DNA of 64,000 bases from Gracilimonas sediminicola (GTDB lineage Bacteria; Bacteroidota; Rhodothermia; Balneolales; Balneolaceae): assembly GCF_024320785.1 (NCBI RefSeq), contig NZ_JANDBC010000003.1, positions 248,001 through 312,000 on the forward strand, read 5' to 3'. The notes under the pieces were generated by a model. That model saw nothing but the letters and a program-made list of their open reading frames with translations. It was not told the origin of the DNA and made no database searches. This document shows positions 26,213-33,699 of the stretch, in pieces (within the stretch, counting starts at the first letter, position 1; the number at the start of each line of letters is the position of its first letter). A program made the translations under genes and the position numbers.

Positions 26213-26761
26213 ATGAAAAAATTTGCGAAATACTTTTCTGAACACATTGAAGCGATTGTTGCATTAGGGTTCGTAGTATGGGGGTTCTCGTATATACTAG
26301 GTCAAGAAGTTGAACTACAAGATTGGTATTCTTTCGTGTTACCAATCTTGATACTTATGTTCTGTATTTATAAATCATTTTATTACGTATTGTATCTAAA
26401 AGAACGGATTGGATTACACTATGTGTCTGAGAAAAATTTTCCAAAAACAGTTTTCGCTACTGTCTTAACTCTTCTCTCGATTTCAGTCTCTTTTGCAGTG
26501 GATTATTTATTGATCGATCACTTCGGTGAAAATTCTTTTACAGGGTACACTGGAACCTCAATATTTTCTAAAATTTTTGATTTTGTTTATTTCTCAGTAA
26601 TGACCCTTACCACATTAGGATATTCTGGAGTTGAGCCTACAAGTTACTGGGCAAAATCAATTGCAGGCATTCAAGTCCTAACTTCTTTCTCAATTGTAGT
26701 TTTCCTTTTAGCTAACATGGGCGAGATAAAGCCTTTTAAAGAGGAAATCGACGAAGACTAA
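26213..26761 (+). CDS. Cassette gene: K+-channel-like membrane protein
   Basis: The 182-residue protein has about four hydrophobic segments. A pore-loop motif TLTTLGYSG lies at residues 131-139 between the last two helices, matching the Ion_trans_2 pore of potassium channels (consensus TVGYGD). The filter here is TLGYSG, so selectivity may differ. It starts 11 bases after an attC end, and the next gene follows 13 bases behind on the same strand within the same cassette. A role in membrane potential or stress response is inference. Ion-channel effectors also occur in anti-phage systems. Confidence 0.75.
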   Translation: MKKFAKYFSEHIEAIVALGFVVWGFSYILGQEVELQDWYSFVLPILILMFCIYKSFYYVLYLKERIGLHYVSEKNFPKTVFATVLTLLSISVSFAVDYLLIDHFGENSFTGYTGTSIFSKIFDFVYFSVMTLTTLGYSGVEPTSYWAKSIAGIQVLTSFSIVVFLLANMGEIKPFKEEIDED

Positions 26762-26774
26762 ATCGATTTTTTGC

Positions 26775-27626
26775 ATGTTTAAATTTCATTTTGAAAATGA
26801 TCCCTTTAAAAAGTTAAGAGAAGCAGCTCAAAAAATGGCTGCACAATCGATAAATATTAGTAATGCTTTCACACCAATACATGAACAACTGCAGGAAATT
26901 CAGAGAAATCTTGCCTCTATTTCATTTGATTTTAATCTTGAGAAATATAATGCTCTATTCGAAGCATTAGCTGAAGAAGCTAAGAATATTCCCGATAGAG
27001 TCGATACCATTTACGCCTATTTAGCCAAGCGCGGATGGTTTGTACCATTTCACTTTGCAGATTTTGGTGTCTTTAAAAGATATGAAGCACTCATAAATAA
27101 TGGTGAGCATGAAGTTATTGAGAATGATGTTCAGCAATACATTAAAGATCACCTTTCAGTTTTTAAGCATCAATGTCAGAAATTTTATCCTGAACGTAAT
27201 AAAATTATAAGCTCTGCATTTGAAGCCCATGTGGAAGGAAAGTACGAATTAAGTATTCCTGTATTTTTAGCACAAGGAGATGGAATATTTGAAGAGCTTA
27301 TTGGAACAACTTTTTATTCAAATGATGAAAAAAAGCTAAAGAAAATTAAACGAAATCTATTGGCAAGGCTTGCAGAAAATGGGCATCCAACAAGTACAAC
27401 TTCCTTAAGTTATTTACTTTTAAAACAACTTGAGGAAGAAAGCCTATTACATGAAAACTTCTCTGAAATTGAAAAGAGAAAAAATCATGATCCAAATTTA
27501 AATCCACTTAACAGACATACAATTTTACATGGCCGAGATGTTGATTATGCAAGTGAGGCTAACAGCTTAAGAACAATTGCATTAATTGGTCTACTCTGTA
27601 GTTGTAAAGATTCATTCGATATGTAG
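26775..27626 (+). CDS. Cassette gene: soluble protein with Rx4H motif, possible HEPN-type effector
   Basis: The 283-residue protein starts with a helical region (about residues 1-75, coiled-coil-like) and has a conserved-looking C-terminal helical domain. Residues 246-260 read NRHTILHGRDVDYAS, with Arg247-x4-His252. The Rx4-6H motif is typical of HEPN ribonuclease or abortive-infection domains, and the surrounding pattern (IPVFLAQGDGI, then the NRH...HG block and a final NSLRTIALIGLL) is known from uncharacterised HEPN-like proteins. HEPN membership is inference. It forms a two-gene cassette with the channel-like protein upstream and ends 7 bases before an attC site. Confidence 0.6.
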   Translation: MFKFHFENDPFKKLREAAQKMAAQSINISNAFTPIHEQLQEIQRNLASISFDFNLEKYNALFEALAEEAKNIPDRVDTIYAYLAKRGWFVPFHFADFGVFKRYEALINNGEHEVIENDVQQYIKDHLSVFKHQCQKFYPERNKIISSAFEAHVEGKYELSIPVFLAQGDGIFEELIGTTFYSNDEKKLKKIKRNLLARLAENGHPTSTTSLSYLLLKQLEEESLLHENFSEIEKRKNHDPNLNPLNRHTILHGRDVDYASEANSLRTIALIGLLCSCKDSFDM

Positions 27627-27632
27627 GTAGCA

Positions 27633-27766
27633 GTATAACAATGCAAATTAAGCGGACTTGTACACTGTTTGCGCATTAGTTTATTGTTCGTTTGTTGTTA
27701 AAATCATAGTAATTAACTAACTCCTAAGTGGTAAGTACAAGCCGCTTATTTGCCAAACCGTTATAC
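27633..27766 (+). other. attC site (best example)
   Basis: GTATAAC at 27633-27639 and GTTATAC at 27760-27766 bound the site. The left arm GCAAATTAAGCGGaCTTGTAC pairs almost perfectly with the right arm GTACAAGCCGCTTATTTGC, leaving the extrahelical A expected of an attC bottom strand. This is the clearest evidence that the region is an integron-type cassette array. Confidence 0.88.
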
Positions 27767-27873
27767 ATCTTTGACGCGATTATGACATTTTATTGTCATC
27801 TAGATGACGTATCAAATCAGCTGATAAATCATGATATTTACATAAAGTTATAACCAAATAAATAAAAGAGATC

Positions 27874-28212
27874 ATGCAACTGGATAATGCCAAACTAAAA
27901 CAGCTTAGAGAATCAAATGCCTGGAGTCAGTCCCACCTTGCTGAAGTAAGTGGAGTTAGTATGAGAACCATTCAAAGAATTGAAAAAACAGGGGCTGTAT
28001 CACCAGAATCAGCTAAATGTATTTGTGCTGCTTTTGATATTCAATTTGATGAGCTTTCCGTAAATGATAATTATCAGAAATCAGAGCCTTCACTTGCAGA
28101 TTTACTGAAATTTAAAGTCATGGATATAGATAAAAAAGCAGCTCTTGTATCATTTATAGTTGCGTTCATTATAGCTTATGGTATTGCAATTTCTATGGGT
28201 GTTGAGATATAG
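27874..28212 (+). CDS. Cassette gene: XRE-family regulator with C-terminal membrane helix
   Basis: Residues about 5-60 form an XRE/Cro-type helix-turn-helix (LRESNAWSQSHLAEVSGVSMRTIQRIE). After a linker, residues about 89-108 (ALVSFIVAFIIAYGIAISMG) make one membrane helix, so this is a membrane-anchored DNA-binding protein of 112 residues. Target genes are unknown. It begins about 108 bases after an attC end. No convincing attC follows it directly, only a lone GTTAGGC at 28333. Similar HTH-plus-transmembrane cassette genes occur in environmental integrons. Confidence 0.78.
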   Translation: MQLDNAKLKQLRESNAWSQSHLAEVSGVSMRTIQRIEKTGAVSPESAKCICAAFDIQFDELSVNDNYQKSEPSLADLLKFKVMDIDKKAALVSFIVAFIIAYGIAISMGVEI

Positions 28213-28423
28213 GTGTATAATATCTTTAAAAAGGACATTGTCAAGAGCACATAGTTTTCCCACTGTAGATAGTACGTTCTTGTGATATCCATCAAAGGTC
28301 GTGTATTTGTTCCACCACTAATGGCATGGTCGGTTAGGCGGCTCAATAAATCGATTCTTCTTTAGTTGTATTGTAAGTACATTGTAATTATCTTCGTGTA
28401 GATATTTACAAATAATCAAAGCT

Positions 28424-28681
28424 ATGAAAACCAAGATAATTCGTATCGGTAATTCCCAGGGAGTTCGAATTCCCAAACCCCTGATCGAAGAAAGTGGGAT
28501 TACTAAAGAAATTGAAATGATTCTCAGAGACAATGAAATTATTCTTCGGCCTGCTGATATGACTCGAAAGGATTGGGAAGCGTCTTTCCAAAAAATGGCG
28601 GAACAAGGTGATGATGTTTTATTAGATCAAAAAGAGATTGAAAAACCTTCAGACTGGGATGAAACTGAGTGGACATGGTAA
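28424..28681 (+). CDS. mazE: MazE-type antitoxin (AbrB fold)
   Basis: The 85-residue protein has the SpoVT/AbrB-type beta domain typical of MazE: IIRIGNSQGVRIPKPLIEE and then a strand EIILRP. An acidic C-terminal tail (PSDWDETEW) is expected to occupy the toxin's active site. It overlaps the MazF toxin gene by 7 bases. Such autorepressed pairs are a frequent cargo in chromosomal integrons, where they help keep the array. AT-rich sequence with a TTG...TATTTACA arrangement lies 14-45 bases upstream of the start and might be its promoter. Confidence 0.88.
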   Translation: MKTKIIRIGNSQGVRIPKPLIEESGITKEIEMILRDNEIILRPADMTRKDWEASFQKMAEQGDDVLLDQKEIEKPSDWDETEWTW

Positions 28682-29010
28682 AAGTAAAGCCAGTTAAAAG
28701 GTTTGAAGTTCATCTGATTTCACTTGATCCCACCAAAGGATCTGAAATTAAAAAAACTCGTCCCTGTTTGATTATATCTCCTGATGAAATGAACAAGCAT
28801 ATCAGAACAGTGATCATTGCTCCAATGACATCTACCATTAAAAATTACCCAACGCGAGTCACTACTACATTTCAAGGCAAGAAAGGACAAATTGTATTAG
28901 ATCAGATTCGAACAGTCGATAAAACCAGATTGATTAAAAGCCTTGGGACAATTAGTTCTTCGGCCGAAGAAAAAGTATTGAGTACATTACAAGAGATGTT
29001 TGCCCCATAA
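28675..29010 (+). CDS. mazF: MazF/PemK-family endoribonuclease toxin
   Basis: The 111-residue protein has the MazF fold signatures: an N-terminal KRFEVHLISLDPTKGSEIKKTRPCLIISPDE and TVIIAPMT, followed by GQIVLDQIRTVDKTRL. Members cut mRNA at short specific sequences unless bound by MazE. I use the ATG at 28675; a GTG two codons upstream (28669) is also in frame. It overlaps mazE by 7 bases and ends 7 bases before an attC site, so mazEF forms one cassette. Confidence 0.9.
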   Translation: MVKVKPVKRFEVHLISLDPTKGSEIKKTRPCLIISPDEMNKHIRTVIIAPMTSTIKNYPTRVTTTFQGKKGQIVLDQIRTVDKTRLIKSLGTISSSAEEKVLSTLQEMFAP

Positions 29011-29017
29011 ATTCCCC

Positions 29018-29140
29018 ACCTAACAAGGCTTTTTAAATCGGCCAAGGACGGAATTCGATGGAGCTTGATTGCCAGAAATTAATTTCGCTACTTCAACCAA
29101 ATCATAATCCCTGCGCCGGTTATGCGGCAGGTCGTTACAC
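29018..29140 (+). other. attC site, last clear site of the array
   Basis: The site begins ACCTAAC (29018-29024) and ends GTTACAC (29134-29140), one base off GTTRRRY. The left arm TCGGCCAAGGACGGAATT pairs partly with the right arm AATCCCTGCGCCGG. Its right half closely resembles that of the site at 26081. It lies between mazF and the VOC gene. Confidence 0.72.
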
Positions 29141-29183
29141 CCCAATTTTAAATCTTGCCAACTCTAAACCAAATGAGGTAGTC

Positions 29184-29933
29184 ATGCGAAATCCATTCTT
29201 ACACGGTGTTGGGGGAGTACTAAGCGCAGATATTGCAGTACCGGAGCATGAGCGGGAACTCCGTTTCTACTCCAAGGTTTTAACGATGGGTGCGACTCCG
29301 CTGTGGCAAGACGATTTAACCAACAACCAGGGTACACCGGTGATAGGATTGGGAGCTCGTTCACCTGAGTATGAAGCCCTGCCACTGCAATGGATGCCGC
29401 ACATACAGGTTTCCGATGTAGCTGCAAGTGTGGATCGTACGCTCGAACTCGGAGGGCAGGAGCTGATTCATGCCAAAGGCGATGACGGGCAGAGTCAGTG
29501 GGCCGTCTTGGTTGACCCCGCTGGTGCTGCATTCGGGGTAATCCCAGCTGCTGACGAAGATACGGACAGTACAAGTCATTCCGACCGTATCGGTTGCATA
29601 GCCTGGCTTTCACTTGTGGTCTCAGACGTTTCGTCGATATGTGAATTCTACGAGCAGGTCGTTGGTTGGTCAGCGGCCCCGGCCGACAAAGAAGGTGGAT
29701 TTGAAATGCGGCGGCCGGATGGTATTGCCGCGGCAGAAATCTGTCCTAAGAATGACGACAACGGGAGCATTCCTTCCGTCTGGATACTTAGTTTGCCGGT
29801 CGGTGACTTCGACGAGAGCCTTCGTCATGTTCGTGAGGGCGGCGGTGAGATCGTAAAGGAAGAGACTGAGGCCGGACACGCCGTAATCAGGGATCCCGTT
29901 GGTGTATATATAGCCTTGCAGGACGGGAATTGA
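29184..29933 (+). CDS. VOC family (glyoxalase-fold) protein
   Basis: The 249-residue protein has two vicinal-oxygen-chelate modules in tandem: one begins LSADIAVPEHERELRFYSKVL and the other LSLVVSDVSSICEFYEQVVGW. Each has the bab-bbb pattern that may bind a metal at the module interface. Each module ends in a DPAGAAFG or DPVGVYIAL strand. Substrate and activity cannot be told. The ATG at 29184 is preferred to 29058, which lies in the attC site. GC and codon use are closer to the chromosome than to the cassettes. No attC was seen after it, so it may be the first core gene or the last cassette. Confidence 0.85.
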   Translation: MRNPFLHGVGGVLSADIAVPEHERELRFYSKVLTMGATPLWQDDLTNNQGTPVIGLGARSPEYEALPLQWMPHIQVSDVAASVDRTLELGGQELIHAKGDDGQSQWAVLVDPAGAAFGVIPAADEDTDSTSHSDRIGCIAWLSLVVSDVSSICEFYEQVVGWSAAPADKEGGFEMRRPDGIAAAEICPKNDDNGSIPSVWILSLPVGDFDESLRHVREGGGEIVKEETEAGHAVIRDPVGVYIALQDGN

Positions 29934-30030
29934 TGTAGCCCATCTTTGCTTTTGTAAATCATTCCTGAATTAATTAAGATTCGGAATAATCCCTTCTAAC
30001 ATGCTTTTCTAAAGGGAAACTAAAAATATA

Positions 30031-30720
30031 ATGGGGATAAATATGCATCTCAATAAAACTACCGGTGTTTTAATCACCACTCTTTTCCTGTTAATGCCGG
30101 GTTCATATTTCGTACAGGCCCAGAATTCGATTAACTCAATTGAAAATGAAAGTGTAGCAGCTGTCATTCAGAATGCATTTGATAAGAATGCTGAAATGGC
30201 TGAAAAACTTATAGAAGTATATCACGCTACTAAACGTTTTCAGGATGTGGAAGTAGCGCTGAAAGAAGGATATGTAAGAGATCCGTTTAATATTTGTGAC
30301 ACAGGCCCGATGATGGGATGGCCTGAATTTACCGGAGCAATGGGGGTTCACTACGTTCGACCTGATTTACTGGGGCTTGTGCCCGGAACCGAACGTGTCG
30401 ATGGAAATGGCCTGCATACGGACTTCAACAATCCGGCTATTTTGATTTATGAACCTATGGAGAACGGCTCTATGAAGTTAGTAGCCATTGAGAACCTGGT
30501 TTTCCAAAAAGGATGGCATGATGCGGGTAATGAAGCACGTCCCGACTTTATGGGTATCGACTATTTTGCAATGGTCGACAATCCCGAAACTGAACCCGAT
30601 GAAGCCCATAAATTTGAACCCCATTATGACCTCCATATGTGGTTGTACAAAGAAAATGAGCACGGTCTCTTTATGCCGTTTAATCCATCGGTAAGTTGTG
30701 AATATCATGTTGAAGATTAA
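30031..30720 (+). CDS. Secreted protein of unknown function
   Basis: The 229-residue protein has a signal peptide ending ...YFVQAQ. The mature part has a conserved-looking core: GAMGVHYVRPDLLG, AILIYEPMENGSMKLVAIENLVF, and HYDLHMWLYKENEHGLFMPFNPSVSCEYH. I have seen similar secreted proteins annotated as hypothetical. The repeated His/Tyr/Asp positions could bind a metal, but this is not shown. An alternative ATG at 30043 would shorten the signal by four residues. It stands alone, with a 76-base gap to the next gene. Confidence 0.7.
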   Translation: MGINMHLNKTTGVLITTLFLLMPGSYFVQAQNSINSIENESVAAVIQNAFDKNAEMAEKLIEVYHATKRFQDVEVALKEGYVRDPFNICDTGPMMGWPEFTGAMGVHYVRPDLLGLVPGTERVDGNGLHTDFNNPAILIYEPMENGSMKLVAIENLVFQKGWHDAGNEARPDFMGIDYFAMVDNPETEPDEAHKFEPHYDLHMWLYKENEHGLFMPFNPSVSCEYHVED

Positions 30721-30796
30721 TAGTAGTGGCGGAGGTGGTTAAACCTTTTCGAGGTTCCTGCGTAGGCAGCCGTTTCTATCATCACAAAAGAAAGAC

Positions 30797-31528
30797 ATGA
30801 ATAAAGCATTAGTATTAGGCGCCAGCGGTGCCACCGGTCGTTTATTGGTGAAATTGTTGCTGAACAAAGGGGTACAGGTAATCGCTTTAGTCCGGAAAGA
30901 GGGATCTCTCGCTAACATCATAGATTCCAATGGGCGATTAGATATTGTGGAAGCGGAAATATCAACCATGCAGGATCAGGAGTTAGCGCAATTACTTGCC
31001 GGATGCACTTCTGTATTTTCGTGCCTTGGCCATAATGTAAGCTTCAAGGGCATATATGGGCATCCCAGGCGGTTAGTGACCGATGCGGTTGCTAAAGTGG
31101 CCAGGGCTATGGAGCTGGTTCAGTCAGATCACCCAATCAAAATGGTTTTGATGAATACCACCGGCAACAGCAATCGGGATATACCGGAAAAGCCACCGTT
31201 TTCTCAAAGATTGGTTGTTGCCTTATTGCGGCTCATTCTGCCACCTCATGTGGATAATGAGCAGGCAGCAGATTTCCTTCGAGTCCAGGTTGGTCAGGAT
31301 CACCATAAGCTGGAGTGGGTGGCTGTGCGACCCGATGGCCTGATTGATGAGGAGCAAGTCAGTGACTATGAAATTCATACTTCCCCGATCAGAAATCCCA
31401 TTTTTGATGCAGGACAAACCAGCCGAATCAATGTAGCCAATTTCATGTCGGAGTTAAGCCTTGATACAGACTTATGGAATACCTGGAAAGGGCAGATGCC
31501 GGTTATTTATAATCGCACGCAGGTGTAG
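30797..31528 (+). CDS. NAD(P)-binding (NmrA/SDR-like) oxidoreductase
   Basis: The 243-residue protein starts with an extended-SDR/NmrA nucleotide-binding motif LVLGASGATGRLLV and continues with the usual strand pattern (VIALVRKE, SVFSCLGHN, KMVLMNTTG). It should be a soluble NAD(P)H-binding reductase or regulator; substrate unknown. Its last codons (GCACGCAGGTGTAG) are also present at 32383 as part of a direct duplication. It faces the alanine-racemase-fold gene in convergent orientation, with the duplication and an inserted gene between them. Confidence 0.82.
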   Translation: MNKALVLGASGATGRLLVKLLLNKGVQVIALVRKEGSLANIIDSNGRLDIVEAEISTMQDQELAQLLAGCTSVFSCLGHNVSFKGIYGHPRRLVTDAVAKVARAMELVQSDHPIKMVLMNTTGNSNRDIPEKPPFSQRLVVALLRLILPPHVDNEQAADFLRVQVGQDHHKLEWVAVRPDGLIDEEQVSDYEIHTSPIRNPIFDAGQTSRINVANFMSELSLDTDLWNTWKGQMPVIYNRTQV

Positions 31529-31770
31529 TATGATATGAATTGCGATTGATCGATGGACCGAATGATCGATTTGCGATCTGTATGACTGGAAGCTTGAGCT
31601 TTGGGACTTGGAAGGAGATTTTATACAAGTAAATAGTAGTAATCGTCTCAAAAAGCCAATCCTGAACATCCTTAAATACCATAAATCAAGGTTCACAACC
31701 GCATGCATGAATAGGATAATATAGTCTAATTACCGCCCATTTTCCCATTCATATGATCCATTACCTGGCC
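31511..31770 (+). repeat. Direct duplication, copy A (flanks a secreted-protein gene)
   Basis: This 260-base segment is repeated at 32380-32660 in the same orientation. Both copies hold the last codons of the NAD(P)-binding gene, a shared spacer (ATCGATGGACCGAATGATCG) and the last codons of the racemase-fold gene (CCCATTTTCCCATTCATATG). Copy A therefore ends in a truncated fragment of the minus-strand gene. Copy B has about 21 extra bases in its middle. The rest of the 300-base gene-free stretch 31529-31828 holds a terminator. Confidence 0.88.
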
Positions 31771-31804
31771 AAAAAATAAGCCCCGGCAATTATCCGGGGC
31801 TTTT
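31771..31804 (-). terminator. Rho-independent terminator for the secreted-protein gene
   Basis: GCCCCGG (31780-31786), loop CAATTAT and CCGGGGC (31794-31800) form a perfect stem. Reading on the minus strand it is followed by TTATTTTTT. It serves the minus-strand gene at 31829-32218. Confidence 0.88.
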
Positions 31805-31828
31805 ACCTTTTTAGAATTAGGATTGTAC

Positions 31829-32218
31829 TTAGCTCATAGGTACAGTACCCGGAGCAATTTGACTTCGGAAAATGGCTTTTCCATTTGGAGTGGTTACAAG
31901 GGTCCCTGGTTTTGAAAAGTAGATCACACCCTCTATTAGAACAGGAACAACATAGGTTCTTACAGCCGTAGCTTTTTTGTTATTACCACCCAGGCAAGAA
32001 GTATCAACCCCGGTAAATTTTACAGCTACGACTCCGCCTCCATTACTGGCGATCGTTATATGAGTGTCGAACGTAACATAAGTGACCCCATTACAGGTAA
32101 ATTGATACCCATTTACATCATGCAATACCAGAGCTTGTGCAATCACATTACCAGATATGCTATGCAGGAAAATGATACAACCTGCGATGATTGCCAGCTT
32201 TTTTAGATTAGCTTTCAT
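31829..32218 (-). CDS. Small secreted protein of unknown function
   Basis: The 129-residue protein has a signal peptide (KLAIIAGCIIFLHSISGNVIAQ) and a short beta-rich mature part with two cysteines (FTCNG and TSCLGG) that could form a disulfide. No family is recognised. It lies between two copies of a 260-280-base direct repeat and has its own terminator, so it may have arrived with, or survived, a duplication event. The gene-free stretch 32219-32615 upstream holds its promoter region (not identified) and repeat copy B. Confidence 0.65.
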   Translation of the reverse strand: MKANLKKLAIIAGCIIFLHSISGNVIAQALVLHDVNGYQFTCNGVTYVTFDTHITIASNGGGVVAVKFTGVDTSCLGGNNKKATAVRTYVVPVLIEGVIYFSKPGTLVTTPNGKAIFRSQIAPGTVPMS

Positions 32219-32379
32219 GTTTTGTGGATTTAGTTATTGTTATCCTAAACATCTCACAATTGCTTTATCTTTTTAAAACAATAGACTGCTATAAACCCAC
32301 TTTAGTCAAATTAAGGTTTAATGTCTATGCCGGTACCCAATTTTAATATTTACCGGTATCTGAGAGTCAAAACAAGGCC

Positions 32380-32660
32380 AACCGCACGCAGGTGTAGTGT
32401 GATATGAATTGCGATAGATCGATGGACCGAATGATCGATTTGCGATCTGTATGACTGGAAGCTGGAGCTTGGTGACTATGAGTAGGTAAGGGGATAAGAA
32501 TAAAATCCTGCTCATCCAACAAATAGTAGTAATCGTCTCAAAAAGCCAATCCTGAACATCCTTAAATCCCATAAATCAAGGTTCACAACCGAATGCATGA
32601 ACAGGATAATAAAGTCTAACTACCGCCCATTTTCCCATTCATATGATCCAATACCTGACC
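32380..32660 (+). repeat. Direct duplication, copy B
   Basis: This is the second copy of the segment at 31511-31770. It begins with the last codons of the NAD(P)-binding gene (CGCACGCAGGTGTAG), now detached from any reading frame. It runs into the intact 3' end of the racemase-fold gene. An AATCAAGGTTCA arm near 32576 also matches the inverted-repeat element at 4022-4238. Confidence 0.88.
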
Positions 32661-33689
32661 ATCTTTAGTGTAGTACTCTCTCATTAAATCAGCAGTAAGG
32701 CAGGAATGAATAGGGAAGATTTGAATGGTTTCACCGACTTTGAGTTTACTAAATACATCGGGGCTACATTGAATGATGCCGTGTTCCTGAGAAAGGCTTT
32801 TCACGTAGGTTTCTTCCGATAAATATTTAAGCATGGGTTCACCATAACTCAGGTAATCATCAACCTGAACTGAGTCTTTAGAGAAATGCACGGCTCCGCC
32901 ATGAATAAGCACCTGATTTCGGTCGCTGAACGTTTCAATAACGGGGCACTGCATATACACCGCAATTTCATTGGGAGAGCAGGAGCCTATCTGAACCTGC
33001 ATCCAATCGTAAAACACAAAGTTACCGGGACTTATCTGGGTGGCCGGACCAAAATCATCGAGCACGCTGCAGGAGGGGGTATCTCCAAAGCAAATGGGAA
33101 GATCGGGGAAATGCTCCCTGAGCGCCTCCAGTTTCTGAAGGGCTTCCCTGCTTATTTTCTCAACTTCATCTTTAGAGCATGCCTTGTAGGTATGCCCGGC
33201 ATGACAATAGAACCCCGCCGGGTAGCAATGATCAGAACCTTCGATAGCATTAAGCAGTGACTTAATCCTTTCCAATTCTGAAACCGGGACACCGCTTCGT
33301 CCATAATCCGGATCAATTTCAATATAGAGCCCGAGTTCATTATCCAGTTTATTGTCGAGTTTTTGAACTACTTCCTCAGAAATAACAAGTGTCTTTACTG
33401 AAGCCGTCTTGCTGATATTATTATAGTAATCATGAGCTAAGACATTGGCAGGGAATGCAATAGTGATATCACCCCATCCATCATTCAGAAAGTATTCAGC
33501 CATTTTGATCGAGGAAACCGTGATTCCACTTACCCCATATTCCCGAAATATTTTTCCGATAGCTTTGGATTGATGCGTCTTAAAATGAGGACGAAATTCG
33601 ACTCCGGCTTTTTCAGCTTTTGAAGCCATGCGGGCAATATTCGACCGAACGATATCGAGGTCAACGTAGAGAGTAGGAAAAGGCTGCAT
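32616..33689 (-). CDS. Alanine racemase-fold enzyme (D-serine dehydratase / D-threonine aldolase family)
   Basis: From the ATG at 33689 the protein has 357 residues. The N-terminal domain is the PLP-binding alanine racemase barrel (YVDLDIVRSNIARM, then RPHFKTHQSKAIG with the likely PLP Lys). The C-terminal domain has IFPIHSCLTADLM, the His-x-Cys pair that binds zinc in D-serine dehydratase (DSD1-like) enzymes. D-threonine aldolase is the alternative. A longer in-frame start at 33752 would overlap the phosphatase gene upstream, so I prefer 33689, 11 bases after that gene's stop. Its 3' end is duplicated at 31726-31770. Confidence 0.88.
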   Translation of the reverse strand: MQPFPTLYVDLDIVRSNIARMASKAEKAGVEFRPHFKTHQSKAIGKIFREYGVSGITVSSIKMAEYFLNDGWGDITIAFPANVLAHDYYNNISKTASVKTLVISEEVVQKLDNKLDNELGLYIEIDPDYGRSGVPVSELERIKSLLNAIEGSDHCYPAGFYCHAGHTYKACSKDEVEKISREALQKLEALREHFPDLPICFGDTPSCSVLDDFGPATQISPGNFVFYDWMQVQIGSCSPNEIAVYMQCPVIETFSDRNQVLIHGGAVHFSKDSVQVDDYLSYGEPMLKYLSEETYVKSLSQEHGIIQCSPDVFSKLKVGETIQIFPIHSCLTADLMREYYTKDGQVLDHMNGKMGGS

Positions 33690-33699
33690 CAGTGATATG

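Larger units (their letters stand above)
24277..29140 (+). mobile_element. Integron-type gene cassette array without integrase (CALIN)
   Basis: AT-rich segment in which plus-strand genes are separated by folded sites of 122-134 bases that begin with RYYYAAC (GTATAAC, ACCTAAC) and end with GTTATAC or GTTACAC. Each has an inner pair of complementary arms containing an unpaired A in GGaC, the layout of integron attC sites. Three sites are good (26081, 27633, 29018) and two are degenerate (24277, 25308). No integron integrase lies in the window, so it is best described as a cluster of attC sites lacking an integrase. Cassette genes are small, mostly orphan or defence and stability related. Confidence 0.75.

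Noticed and set aside
28213-28340. Possible attC after the XRE gene, with GTTAGGC at 28333-28339
   Set aside because: The end motif is right and the length to GTATAAT at 28215 is about 125 bases, but the inner arms do not pair. I do not claim a site here.
24082-29140. Prophage or plasmid origin for the AT-rich region
   Set aside because: No phage structural, replication or partition gene is present. The attC sites explain the composition better.
29058-29183. Longer start for the VOC protein
   Set aside because: It would begin inside the attC site at 29018-29140; the ATG at 29184 starts the domain properly.
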